DNA of 64,000 bases from Glandiceps talaboti (Eukaryota > Hemichordata > Enteropneusta > Spengelidae): contig NC_135561.1 in assembly GCF_964340395.1 (NCBI RefSeq), positions 13,373,961 through 13,437,960 on the forward strand, given 5' to 3'. Both the position numbers and the translations under genes were made by a program. The first letter of the stretch is position 1. Every line of letters starts with the position of its first letter. Below the pieces are notes generated by a model. That model searched no databases. It was not told the DNA's origin and saw nothing but the letters and a program-made list of their open reading frames with translations. Positions 49,301-61,799 of the stretch are shown here, one piece after another.

Positions 49301-52300
49301 TTGAAGTATTTCTATCTTGACAAATCTTATTTACAACTTTATGACTGCATTTCCAAAAGTTTTCCCATCAAAAACAAATAAACACAAAGTTGCAAGGAAA
49401 ACACACATTTGAGATGCTGACGACAATGTTTTCAGTTTATGCATATGCGAACTCTTTAGGGTTTGACTTATGCCATTATAGTATTTCTTTTCAAATATTA
49501 AACCATACAGCAGGAGTCTGACAAATCTCACCTAAGTAAATGTACATTGGTTTGATGTTGTAACTACCTAACACTAAAGATCATGTGTGACAGGATTATC
49601 AAAACAGATGCTTTCTGGCACTTTTTGCATACACTGGAAAATTTCACTCTACATTTTCCTAGCTGGTGACAACCTGGACATGATGCAATGTAGCAAAGTT
49701 AGTACGAATAAGCTAAAACACCACATATATGAATATTACAGATTTCATCTCTGTATGTAGCATCCTAAATGAAAGCACTAGATGTTATGCCGCAACATTT
49801 TTCTTCGTTCAGCTAAGGAAAATATGGATGACCTAAGGGGCCTTGTCACTACAAAATTGAACAAGTCGTGACAAAATCCAAAGGTTATGAGACTCAGTAT
49901 GTGCAGTGATGAAATATTGAGTTATATAATGTTTTCTACAATCATGTACCTCTATTTGCAAGCATATAAGCATAATTTATAAATTATGAAAAATCCGGAA
50001 AGTAATAGCAATTATGAACGTTTTGACTCATTTTGAACACCGCAGAACCAATGACATAGACAAGTGTTGTTGTGGTTGTGACATAAAGCAAGCAGGATAT
50101 AAATCCCAAATATTTTGTTCAAATGTATTCAACTTGGCTTGTGTGAGGTATACATACCTTTAGCTCTGGCAGTCTGTGCACCAGCTGATGACCTGGTATC
50201 AATGATATATCCCCGTTTACCAATACCCAACACTGCATTGACGAGTCTTTCATCATCCTTACAACGTTTATTATTAGGTCCAGTCAGTGGCTGCCCACAT
50301 CTCATAATTACCATCTAAATGTTAAAATAACAACAGAGAACATAGAGTTACACTTCCTATATGAGTTGTGTTCATTTGTTATTGAGGTAATATCAATACC
50401 ATAGTCATAGCATTATAGACAGTTGTAACTCTGTGTACATTTTTCCGTTAAATGTGGATGACAAAGTGTAAAGGAAATGAGTGGAGCTGTCATTGGAATA
50501 GGCCTTTCCAAAATTTGCCATGGTGGTGCTCTACGTCCTGTCTGTGTGTATCTTGGGGGTATACATGGTATAGGTGACTTGGTTAATCATAGAACACTGC
50601 TGCTTTCTTTGATGTCTGAACAATATGAAAAAACATCCCTAATTTACACTTCTACCAAGGGAAAAAGCTCTTAAGAAACGATACTATGATGTGATGATAC
50701 CCCTAATTTGAGCGAGGGCGCAGTATTCCCAATTTCCTGTTTGCAATCTGGAATGGCATATACACAAGTCTTAAAATCTGATGTTACAGTAGTGACTATG
50801 ATTTATATTTTCATATCTCTATTTCACACATTTATTTTCATTTCTTATTTATTGTTATATGAGTGAGTGCCTTCTTCCTACCTCTCACACAATACCATGA
50901 GAGATCGTATTCACATCTCTTATTTTATGTAACCCACTCAACCAATGAGAATTCATCTTACGCCACAACTTACAGGTACAGTATGTCAAAACCATCTACT
51001 TGAAAAGAGCTTGAGTGCAGAGCAAAGACAACGATGTTTTATTGTTTGGTGGTTCTCTTTGTTTTCAATTTCAATCCTCAAGTGTTAATTGTATGATGGG
51101 TTCTGATTGGCTACACATACATGTAAGTATTGGATTTGAAGGTGAACTCCGATGGTAGTGTGTCAGATGTAGAAAGAAGGCACTCATTGCCAAAACATTA
51201 AAATCAAACACACTAAATGACGGATATAGACTGAGGTAAATAAAGGAATTGCACCATATTCACTACATCAGTTTTTAAATCAGATTGGGTCACATCCGGT
51301 TATGCAAAAAAACAAAAGATTACATCATTTTGCCACTAGGAGTGCTATTTGGAAGTAATACAGTAATATAGACCTTTAAATAATGACATTTAGTGTCAAC
51401 TTACCCCATTTGGTGAATGATGGTAACTTAGTACAGGGAAACGACCACCATGTCTAAACGCTGCTGATTTCATTAAAGTGGCATCATCTATAGATTTAGG
51501 AACTATCACAGTTTGTGGATATGAATAACATACCTAGTGACAAAAAAACATAGAGTTTAAAAACAAGGCATAATTGTACAAACATGAATTAAAAACCACA
51601 AAATGTATATTAATAACTAAATATAAACATGACACATGATAAGTTGTAACATTTTAACTTTTGCTAAATACAACCAATTTCAAAACTTTTGTTAAATACA
51701 ACCAATTTCAAAACTTTGCTAAATACAACCAATTTCTAAACTTTTGCTCAATACAACCAATTTCTAAACTGTGAAAAGAATTGCCAGAATATTTTTGATA
51801 TTTGAATGTATAATTTAACAAAATTTATTTTTGTCCGGAAAGTAACTTTTTTAATTCAGCAAATTGTGGGAAACTATTCATATGACAACAGTCAATTGGT
51901 ACGAAGTCAAACTTTTGCACTTACTTCAAATGTTTTGTTGACATGACTAAGTCTCCATTCTTCACCGAGCAGTCTGGCAAATTCATTTTCTGGTAGGAAA
52001 GCCTGCCAACCATCCTCCATGATATCAAACATTGGCCGGAAAAAGAAAGGATATGTCAGAGACACAGACTCTGGAAAAGAATGGATACTGGTATGTCAGA
52101 GATATTGACTCTGGAAAAGAATGGATTTGTCAGCGATACAAGCTATGGAAAAGAACAGCAGAGACACTGACTGAAACAGAATGGATTTGTCAGAGACATT
52201 GACTCTGGAAAAGAAGACATTGACTCTGTAAAAGAACAGATATGTCAGAGCCACTGACTAGATGGAAAGGAACAGATATGTTAGCTCTAGTTATCTTGGA

Positions 52301-54338
52301 AAATATTGGATGGTTACCTGGAGAAGCATGTTTGCAAAATTACAAAATGTTCCTGATAGGATACACTGAACAATTAATTCACTAAGTGTTCTGTTCAGAT
52401 TGAGTAAAGACTGTATAATATGTTTGTTAGCATGCCATTATAGTTACTTAAATAATCTCTTCCAGAAAAACTCTGTGAAGCAAAAATTACAGTTCTGTAA
52501 TGAAGGATCGACCACCACTAACAGTATCTCATCATGTAACTGACCTTCCAGTCCAGTAGTCAAATGTCATTAATTTTAATTGACATGCTTGAATGGATTA
52601 CTGAGTTATTACACACAGACTTTGACCCTGTCTCCCTACGAATGGTTATACTACACAATTAATCTCTGGATGAATATCTTTTCTGAAACAGCATACTTTT
52701 TTCACTCTCACATATTTTATTTGGCCTCATAGAGGCCTGTCAGTTTTTTAAACATAGAAATGACGACCACACAAATGCTGTACGTTGCTTTATGTTGAGT
52801 CAGAGAGGGGTCTTTTTGAAGTAAAGAAGTTAGAGGTAATACAGTTGTTAAAAATAAGTAAAATCAATGATGTTTCAAATCAATTTTTTTTAACAAGGTG
52901 GAGGCAAGGAAACTGTGAACACAATTTTCAGAAATACCGGTATTTGAATGTCTAATATACCGGCAGAACAATACACAATCAAAAGTCGGACTACATGGTA
53001 GTGTATGCACACATGCAGGCTAGGGATTTAAAGAATTGTACACACCAATAAGACACCCCAAAACACCCTAAAAAATGACGATATAGTTAGATGGTAGGGA
53101 ATGAAGCATTTATTAATTTTATTAGACTTGAACATTCTTAGGTGGAAAATAAATTCCTCCTCCTTCAACATCAGTTGATTTTCATTATCAGAGATCTTAC
53201 ATGTACACATAATCACACTTTTCTAATGTTTACCTCAATCTTTTAATTACCAATACTTAAGGTTTTGGGGTTCTTTTAGTTGCCTTGATGGTTTTGAGTA
53301 TTCGTTGTACAGGCACGGACGGCATTTCGATTCACAGAAACAAGACCCTGTCTGAATAATCTGAGTTTGATGAATAAATGGAGATCAGTGCAACTACAGT
53401 CTGAGAATGCATTGTGTAGTTTGTGGAAAGACCAGAATTGAAGAGAGGAGTTCAATATACAATGACAAGAACTTGATGAATGACATTGTCACTTACCTAG
53501 AGAAGAGAGGACTTCAATGGAGCTAGCAATGTTTAGACATTCTTCCATACCAGGGATGTCTAAGTGCACTGTTTTGAAATCTTTACATTTTAATGTTAAG
53601 TACCCTGTGGATCCAACAAACTTCTTTTCCAGACAATCAATGTTACTGTGTAATAACTGAAATACATAAACAAAGTTGTGACGATATCTGACCACATACA
53701 TGTAGTACTTTTTACTTATCTCAACAATTTACACATGTCATATCACTTTTATATTATCAGTATCTATCTCTCTAGACATTGGTTTACATGTACAGGTACC
53801 GGTATATAAATCACGTTATTCATATGACACTAACAATACTAATGGCTCATGACTTTGTCACGTCATAATTTGTAATAAAGAAATGACAAAAATGCAGTGG
53901 TGACGATTTTTATATTCAAAAATCTGCAAATATTGCAAGTAGGATTATGTGGTAGTCATGTGACATGAACTAGCAATGCTATAGGCTCATGTAGAAGGAA
54001 GCTGCAAACTAACTCAAAATATTGATTTGTCTGAATACAAGGCAGTAAAGATGGACTTTTCATTTGAATAGTGGTAAAGTACCACATTTTACAAAGTTTC
54101 AATGCTATGTAAAAACTTGGATATCAGTCCAAGAAAAGTTGAAAAACTTAACTATGTTATTTGTAAATAGATGATTTGTCTTTATACTTACCCATAACTC
54201 TTCACTGTTAGATTTCCTAGACGACAGTATAAGGTGATGACCAGTCAGACACAGTGTACCTTCTACAGGTTCTTGAAATGGAAGTCGTAGAATGACACCA
54301 TCAACCTTAGGAGTCTTAATCAGCTCTACAAACTCCAT
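43145..54338 (-). CDS. MTMR9: Myotubularin-related protein 9 (14 coding exons, 549 aa)
   Basis: Exons in coding order: 54338-54192, 53656-53497, 52070-51925, 51533-51405, 50314-50158, 49277-49173, 48854-48729, 48116-48014, 47470-47332, 47192-47108, 46582-46513, 45943-45844, 44045-43918, 43199-43145. All are GT-AG with a continuous frame; TGA at 43147-43145. The 549-residue length equals human MTMR9, and phrases are near-identical throughout (VEGTLCLTGHHLILSSR, DIPGMEECLNIASSIE, FRHGGRFPVLSYHH, TTACLAAQCIDREGA, SVAPQSL). Domains: PH-GRAM about 4-100, inactive phosphatase domain about 120-500, C-terminal coiled coil from about 505. The active-site loop reads HGSEGID at residues 330-336: the catalytic Cys and Arg of CX5R are missing, as expected for this pseudophosphatase. 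In vertebrates it binds MTMR6/7/8 and raises their activity on PI3P and PI(3,5)P2. A pyrimidine-rich acceptor 24 nt before the ATG implies an upstream 5' UTR exon. Confidence 0.97.
43740..43855. repeat. 38-bp tandem repeat, three copies
   Basis: Three nearly identical copies of TAATAAGGCTCCTTAGGTCA plus CTCACATTTTTCTTGTTG, in the last MTMR9 intron about 60 bp from the exon 13 donor. Confidence 0.93.
44320..44975. repeat. ~165-bp tandem repeat with a T21G9 homopolymer junction
   Basis: Nearly three good copies (44577-44975) share AACATATGCA, TTTAGATTCTCA, CATAAATCAATTTTACA and CATTTTCTTATCTGATTTTTT; a weak copy begins near 44390. At 44547-44576 a long T run passes directly into a G run. MTMR9 intron 12. 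Confidence 0.88.
46055..46400. repeat. (TCAA)n tetranucleotide arrays
   Basis: Three blocks of TCAA units (46055-46080, 46180-46207, 46350-46397) with a CCAA variant block at 46115-46138, in MTMR9 intron 11. A small (GTTA)n run lies separately at 47217-47240. Confidence 0.93.
51655..51775. repeat. ~30-bp tandem repeat, four copies
   Basis: Four copies of ACTTTTGCTAAATACAACCA plus ATTTCAAA, with minor changes, in MTMR9 intron 3. Confidence 0.93.
52042..52290 (-). repeat. ~40-bp repeat containing the exon-3 splice acceptor
   Basis: Each unit (minus strand) carries TTTTCCAG, the junction, and the first ~20 nt of MTMR9 exon 3 (AGTC..T.TCTCTGACATA). The true junction is at 52070. Acceptor-like copies occur at 52110, 52204 and 52225 (CAGAGTC), with more degenerate ones near 52145 and 52250. 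The array extends into intron 2. Confidence 0.88.
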
Positions 54339-54379
54339 CCTGTGAAATTCTACAACTGGTCCTATACAAGGGTAAAAGA

Positions 54380-55835
54380 AAACAGCGTGACAATGTTGCC
54401 AAATTTCCAAATGATATTATGTAATGTATCAGTGTTTTTGCTAAGGCTTGGGAACCCCATTAACAGAAAGGGTGAAAGAGGTAAACCTGATGGTGTTTCC
54501 CCATAGAATCTATGATAATTTTGGTGGAGAATCGCTGTAAAATGATATGGGAACTCTGGTACAGTGGTAGATTAAAAAACACCGGGTGTATACACATAGT
54601 GACACACATAGACCAATATACTGTAATTTGTGTAAAGCATTCTTTTCTGTGACAATAACCTATTACAATACACACCTGATGATACTGATGAGAAATCAGC
54701 GAAAATTGGGGATTTGCTTTCACAAACTTGTTTGATTCTGTAGAAATTTTCATCAGTAATTGTTTTCTGTGTTATTTTTCACAGTTCTCATAATAATACA
54801 ATCCATAAAAAAATACTCAAATCACTATGATGTTTTAAATCAATACCTTTTAAACTAACAGTATATGGAAGGAAAAGTACATGGAGTCATATTTAACCTT
54901 CAACAGCCACTTTTACATACAGATTATCACAGCATGAATATAACTGCTATGATTATTATAATATCAATACGTTGCCTTGGCTTCCAGCAAATACAAGCAT
55001 TTTGACAGCTATACAAATAACCATTGCTATGACAACAAGGAAAGACAATTATCTTCCTTTATATTCAACTCTCTGAAAATATGACACATCACAAAGACAC
55101 TAAGTTTAAGATAATTAGATGTTAGTTCAGCCAAGGAAAATATTATGAGTGAGTTAAGGGGGCTTTGTCATCATAAGTCTCAAGATAAGTAGTGACACAA
55201 CCCTTAGGTCGTAAGTATTTTCCAGCTGAATGAAGACAAATATTGGAGAATAACATAATTATATCAGTGCCAGTAGTATCAAAGAAAAAGCAGGGAAAGC
55301 AATGACAATTTGGAAAGTTTCGACTCATATTTTGAACACATCAGAAATAGTAACATAGATACGAGTTGTCAAGACATAGGCATGCATTGTCGTGACGTAG
55401 AAAGACCAGAGTATATATTCCGTTTTTTTTTTTTTAGCTTGGCTAATGCATGGTATAATAGCATACATATTTGAATTTGAGTGTTTTGTTATGGATGGTA
55501 AAAAATTCAATTTACTCTCAGGGTTCCCAACCAAAATTGTGTTATACTACAATTAAAGATAAAAATATGCATTTGGTTTTTACCAGACTTTTCCCCCTTT
55601 TACCAAAATTATGGTACAAGGTACAGAAATCTAAAAGTTTTACCAGAATCCCCCCTTCCCCTTGTTATTGAAATTCTGAAACTAAACACTGAACATTGGG
55701 CTGACTTAGTTGAAAGACGAGCCATTGGGTTGAAGTGAAGATCTCTTCAAACCAACAGCTAATCTCAAGAATAGGCTGAGTTAGTGAACTTTATTGCGAG
55801 TGTACCTTCAGTGGATATAGTTTAATGGTAATTTG

Positions 55836-55872
<37 letters not shown>

Positions 55873-57930
55873 ATGTACTGTTAATAAACAGTCAAGAACA
55901 TTAAAAAATTTGTTCAAACATTAACATTAACAAATTACAAAAAAAAAAAACTTTCGAAATCTACCTAATGTGTACTGCTCTTTCATAATCTTCATGACTA
56001 AAAAATGTTTTAGTATCTAATCATTTTTATACCATATAACTATTGTTGAGAAAGGTTAATGTAATTAATAATTATCAACATATACATATTAATATCAAAG
56101 TTATATATGGCTACTAAACTATGTATGAATACATACATGTATGTCTGATCCTGATAATCTGACACCATAAATCATAATTCTTGTTTGATCCATACACAAA
56201 TTTAATATCATTATTATTAATCTTTTCATAAATCATAAATTTACAGTTTTAACATATCGGTATTAATCATTCCCAATTTACCCATTTGATATATATATAT
56301 ATGTAGAGCTTAAAAGTGAAAAATATATTCTTATATTTTTCTATAGCCGCTAAGCGATATCAATTTCCTAATAGCTGGACCTATGTTTGATTCACGTCAA
56401 TATTTGTTTGTTTAAAAATATATCAATAATCTATTGGAAACTATTTGATTCTTGTGAGTCAACTGAACCACCTTCCTCATACCTGTGTTTGATGGTGCTG
56501 TGTATACTAGCTTGATGTCTCTACATGTATGTAAACAGGTTGTCAATAAAATGGAAAGCTTTCAGATGTCATAAAGGTTAGACGAAAAGGTTTGTCACTG
56601 TTGGCTCTCGAGTTAATTATTTGTTAAACACGAGTAAATGAGTGATTAAAATGTGTATACAGGGACAAATTTTGAGTTCTTTAATAGTCTGAGTCACTAG
56701 CCCTATTACCTGAATCGATTCAGTTAAAATTAAATCAGTTCAAAATCTGTTTCTGTACTCCCTACCAGAAAACTGAGAAATGGATTTCAATCAATTTACT
56801 TTTGATTTTGCATTGGTTTCATACGGATTAATTTGAAATTACTAATAATTCAAAACCACTTCACTGCGATGGTTTCTGGAAACAGTTCAAAAACGGTTTT
56901 AGTACATGTGGGGACACAATTCGATACCAGGACTTATAGCATATAGTGTTATCATATCACGAAGCAATTATACATGCACATGACAGCAAGTACAATAGTG
57001 AAACAAAAGTTGACAATATTTAAGTTAACATAAATGACGAAAATAGTAGCATTATAATAGTAACAACCTACTTCAGAATCTGTTCTTGAATTAGAATGTG
57101 TCCATGTGTATGTATGTGTGTGTGTCACTGTATATTCATGTGTGTGCAACGTCACTGTGTGTGTGTGTGTGTGTTTGTTTGTGCATAATATACTGATAAT
57201 GTATTTGCTTGATTGTGTATACATGTATGTAATATGTGACAGTGTTTGTCACTTTGTGTATGTATGTGTGCATGCAAATGTGTGTGTATGATAATGAATG
57301 TGTATACATTGTCTGAGTGTAAATGTCCATTGTACATGTATGTCTGAGTGTGTGTCTATGTACAATGTACTCTGCTGTAACCTTGTCTAGCAGTGACAGT
57401 ATATATTTATACCACACACAAGGACATACATATAGTATTTCATGTGGGATTATCAGTTTCAACAGCTGCTGGCTATCACCAAAATCCATAGCAATAGCTT
57501 CTACATGTCTGATTTATTCACAACAGTTACAGTGAGATGAGGAATCTCCCTTCAGATCTTACAAAACATTTTCATAACAAGGTTTCTTTCTCTGTATATA
57601 TTCAGCTGAAAACAAAATCAAGCATCCACCCAATGATGTCACAATTTTGAATTACAATTTCAAATGGTGGTAAGACAGGAGAGTAGCTACCACTCCATCC
57701 CACCCCCGTCCCTCCCCCCCCCCCCACCATGATGTAATTACCAAGTACAAATGTAACAAAGTAGTACAGTATAATCCAGTACAATAAGTATCAAGCACAA
57801 TAAGCAAAACCTTGTATGTACAATTTTTTATTATTTACCCTTGTGTAAAATTGCTGAGAAAAAAGTGAGAGATATGTTTAGCACTAGTCAGTTGCTTACA
57901 TTAATAAGTACCATACATAACATGGCAGGT
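54380..57930. other. MTMR9 upstream region or first intron, no recognised exon
   Basis: AT-rich sequence holding an (AAC)n run at 55840-55871, a TG-rich stretch at 57100-57190 and a C-run at 57712-57726. Open frames are short and repeat-driven. An MTMR9 5' UTR exon should lie somewhere upstream of 54361 but cannot be placed. Confidence 0.45.
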
Positions 57931-57938
57931 AGACAGTA

Positions 57939-58306
57939 GTCTTGGTTACCCAGACTCTCACCGCTGGGGGCTCGGCCTACGAGACCTCCCCAAGTGAGAG
58001 TCTGGGGAAACGATATTCCAACTCGCCCGGCAGGAAGTAGCTTCTAGAGCAGTGCATGCTGGGAATACTTCACATCCAACATTGCAGGCTAATTGATTTA
58101 GGTACTTTCGCGATAAGTTATCTCTTCTCAAACGAGTGATACATCTATATTATAACAAACAGGCCTCGTAAGCGGCAAACCACATTTTTTATGATTTGGA
58201 AGAAATGTACTGTGTGTTTTCTGGGGTGGGGTAGTTGAAGATCAGACTCTTGTCTGTGTGGTCTAGCAGAAGAGCCCCAAGTGGTGAGAGTCTGGGTAAC
58301 AGAGAC
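57939..58306. mobile_element. 368-bp MITE with inverted ends and TA duplication
   Basis: The left end GTCTTGGTTACCCAGACTCT and the right end, reverse-complemented, GTCTCTGTTACCCAGACTCT are flanked by TA at 57937-57938 and 58307-58308. The inverted similarity continues through CACC.CT.GGGGCTC. A second internal inverted motif (CCCCAAGTGAGAGTCTGGGG) sits near the left end. A diverged relative lies at 18398-18748. Confidence 0.9.
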
Positions 58307-58309
58307 TAG

Positions 58310-58588
58310 GTGGACAGTGCCATTCTTGGAGGCCAGAGCATATTTTTTTCTGTTGACACAATGAAAAATAATATGGCAGTGCATTGTGGGTGGTGCTGTA
58401 AAGACACTGTGGTTTATGATAATGCCACGGATTATTTATTGGATGTATTAGCAATGGAATATGTGTATAACACCAACATACAGGGAGATGAATTGTTTTT
58501 GTACGGATTCGGAAGCCAAAGCAATTATACGATTTTGAGATTAGAAATGGATGGAGAAACCATGAAAGAGCTAGGTGTAATTCTTTAG
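58310..58588 (+). CDS. Unidentified coding fragment, probable terminal exon (93 codons with stop)
   Basis: The frame reads VDSAILGGQSIFFSVDTMKN, then a segment with HCGWCCKDT, DYLLDVLAMEYVYN, GDELFLYGFGSQSNYTILRL and finally EMDGETMKELGVIL before TAG at 58586-58588. Composition is that of a real globular protein rather than repeat noise, and codon choice is not biased. There is no ATG at the left end; the first in-frame ATG is at 58361. The frame begins at the right TA of the MITE, whose last bases supply TAG just before GTGGAC, a poor acceptor without a pyrimidine tract. It may be the last exon of a gene whose upstream part was separated by the MITE, or a pseudogene. I do not recognise the family. 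Confidence 0.4.
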   Translation: MDSAILGGQSIFFSVDTMKNNMAVHCGWCCKDTVVYDNATDYLLDVLAMEYVYNTNIQGDELFLYGFGSQSNYTILRLEMDGETMKELGVIL

Positions 58589-59295
58589 AAGTCTTACAAC
58601 TACTGTCATTATTATGTAAAGCTGGTAAACCTGTGGATGTTGTAGACCTATGGATTTTAATATGTCAAACTAGTAATAAGCATATGTCAAAAAGGTCACT
58701 GTATAGCTAAGTCATAATGTATGTCTCATGAGCAATTTCAACTGTGGCATCCTGAGTTCCAAGAATCAAAGACTGACGCACTATTGGGGTGTAGGTTATA
58801 GTATTTGGATGATAGCAGTACCTTGGTGATTTGGATATAATCAACCTGTGGTCAAGATAGTGTAAACACTAGAAAGCCCTAGTAAATGTACAACAGCAGA
58901 CATCACACCATGGAAGAACAGAACCTGTTACAAACAAGGAAAGTAAACAACTGAATTGGATTAATAACACTTGGCTCAGTATGTTGGAACAGCACAGACT
59001 TGTATTACACACCATGGTATTACACCAAATTATGGCCTCTTGTGTACATGAAATGCCAGGGGGAACTGGAAATTTATGTACAGTGGCCATAAAACTGTTC
59101 TTATCAAATATTGAAATGTGGTGTAATTCTTGTCTAGAGCTGTACTTCCAACATAAATGAACTATGCCAAGTGGTATTAATGCAGTTCATTTGTTTAATA
59201 TACTTTCCTGTTTGTAACAGGTTCCATTCGTACATGGTCTGATGTCTGAAATTGTAAAATGGAGGGAATACAAATAAAATATTGCATGGCTCAGC
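58589..59295 (+). other. Possible 3' UTR of the unidentified fragment
   Basis: No frame follows. A canonical AATAAA occurs at 59273-59278. Sequence to 59970 is otherwise featureless. Confidence 0.3.
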
Positions 59296-59994
59296 TCTTC
59301 CTCTGTAGAATGGATTATTTTACTGTCAAGCGTGATGATATTATTAACATCGAAATGGTAGCTTAATTAACGTCAACATTTCACAATTATGGTTGGAGTT
59401 TGTTTCTGTCTAAGCTTAAGGTTGTCAAAAGTGATCTAACCATATAGTGTGATAAAACATATATGAAAATTTATTACTGAAAGTTGGTGTAAACACAGGG
59501 GAGTCGGGGGGAGTCCATCCCAAATGTGTTGTTCTGTTAAAATATGACAAACTAATTTGTTTTCAAGTTTACAACAATAGCATTTATGTTGTTCTGTTTT
59601 TTTACAAACACATCTGTTGTTCTCTTTAGACAAACACACAACAAAGTAAATTACATCTATTATATTCCACTATAGAATATTTTTGTTGTCTTTTCAAAAT
59701 TGAAAATCAATGCATAATATTCACGTTCCATGATGTGGAAAGGTTTTGTTTCACTTTAAGTACAGGGTGTACAAATAAACATTTGATAAATACAAAATGT
59801 GCATGTCTAGCAGTTGAGAAATGAAAGGAGAATTAGTCAAAGTAACTATACTGAGATTTATAACACAACTTAAAAGTTGCTCTGGCTGCAACTGGAGCAT
59901 TTTTGGAAACTGGTTGGTTAGATATTATTATTAATAACTTACTTTTAATGTTGTACACTTAATTAGTATTGAATCACCTGTGGGTTAACAATAT

Positions 59995-60548
59995 TGCATA
60001 GCTGTATGCCTGTAATTGCATAGCTACTGTATATGCCTGTAATTGCTTAGCTGTAATTGCATAGCTGTATGCCTGTAAATGCATAGCTGTATGCCTGTAA
60101 CTGCATAGCTGTAATTGCATAGCTGTATGCCTGTAATTGCTTAGCTGTATGCCTGTAATTGCATAGCTGTAATTGCATAGCTGTATGCCTGTAATTGCAT
60201 AGCTGTATGCCTGTAATTGCATAGCTGTAATTGCATAGCTGTATGCCTGTAATTGCATAGCTGTAATTGCATAGCTGTATGCCTGTAATTGCATAGCTGT
60301 AATTGCATAGCTGTATGCCTGTAATTGCATAGCTGTATGCCTGTAATTGCATAGCTGTATGCCTGTAATTGCATAGCTGTATGCCTGTAATTGCATAGCT
60401 GTAATTGCATAGCTGTATGCCTGTAATTGCATAGCTGTAATTGCATAGCTGCATGCCTGTAATTGCATAGCTGTAATTGCATAGCTGTATGCCTGTAATT
60501 GCATAGCTGTATGCCTGTAATTGCATAGCTGTATGCCTGTAATTGTAC
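59995..60548. repeat. Two-length minisatellite (22-bp and 14-bp units)
   Basis: The array mixes a long unit, GCATAGCTGTATGCCTGTAATT with minor changes, and a short unit, GCATAGCTGTAATT, which lacks the internal 8 bases. Both alternate irregularly, sometimes with several long units in a row. Minus-strand frames of up to 176 codons are by-products of the repeat. Confidence 0.95.
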
Positions 60549-61377
60549 AATAAATCTTATCAAATTGATTTTTGGGTGTGTATCCTAAAATCAGTGGCCC
60601 AAAGCAATCACGATTTCAACCTATATTACTGTATATTAGTTATGGATAAAATCAACCTATAATTTAAGATGTACATGTACAGTTTCCATAAATGGGTATT
60701 TTAACAATTTTCAGTGAATACATTGCTGGTTGTCTGATTGAAAAAAAATAAATAATACTCCTGTTACAACTAGCTAGTATGGTACAGTAAATGAGGCACA
60801 CAAAAACTACTCAGTGCTATCCCTGGTATCGAATCTCCAGAGCTCTCTTTACTTCTTCAGGGAAGACAAGGCATCCAGACTACACAATAACCAACATTTT
60901 AAAAGTAGAATTATGCCACACAGTAAGTGGGTGGTACAAGCTAGAATCACTTTACATTCTACAATATAGATCCAGTGACAATTCTGACAAGCCTAATGTA
61001 TTGACACAATCCACAGGTCAAAGGTCAAAAGTACAAAATGTCTGTTAAGCTAAACCACATTACCTTATTGAATTAGCTAATGTGTTTAGGTAATCAATAC
61101 AAAATTGAAAGCAGTCTGTTATCATCTCAGTCCATATATTTCACTTAGACTAAATGTACCGGTATGGTATTATAACAAAATATAAAGCCACTGACACACC
61201 ACTTAAATTATTAATAATATCAGAGTAGTGCCATTGACAATAATATTGATATGATCTTCACAAATTATTATCATAATTTTCATTTCTATGGTCAAATAAT
61301 CACTATTTTTCTATGAGAAAATCATTTTTACAGCCAAATGAAAATGTATTTGATTACATTTTAGCATGCAAATGTTT

Positions 61378-61600
61378 ATATATGGACATCAAGCCAACTG
61401 TTTACATATGGACATCAAGCCAACTGTTTACATATGGAAATCAAGCCAACTGTTTACATATGGACATCAAGCCAACTGTTTACATATGGACATCAAGCCA
61501 ACTGTTTACATATGGACATCAAGCCAACTGTTTACATATGGACATCAAGCCAACTGTTTACATATGGACATCAAGCCAAGTGTTTACATATGGACAACAT
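61378..61600. repeat. 26-bp minisatellite, ~8.5 copies
   Basis: Near-identical units of CATATGGACATCAAGCCAAC plus TGTTTA. Divergence is limited to the ends and one A substitution. The three overlapping open frames are repeat artefacts. Confidence 0.96.
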
Positions 61601-61799
61601 GCCAGCTGATATGCACATTGCTGACCCTTTGCCCAGCATGGGGTTTAGTCAAACTGAAAGTAAAATGTTCAACTTTGACTATACTTGACTGGAGATGAGC
61701 ATATACATAGTACCGGTAATCATAACTAGTATCGTATAGGAACTAGACTACACTATGAGACACCCAAAATAATAGTATGTGATAAAATATAATGTGAAG

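Noticed and set aside
54339-54410. Upstream in-frame ATG extending MTMR9 by about 24 residues
   Set aside because: A strong pyrimidine-rich acceptor at 54362 lies between it and the conserved MEF start, so the extension is intron.
59974-60563. Minus-strand frames of 140-176 codons (YAITAMQLQ-type repeats)
   Set aside because: Products of the 22/14-bp minisatellite in three frames; no splice or gene context.
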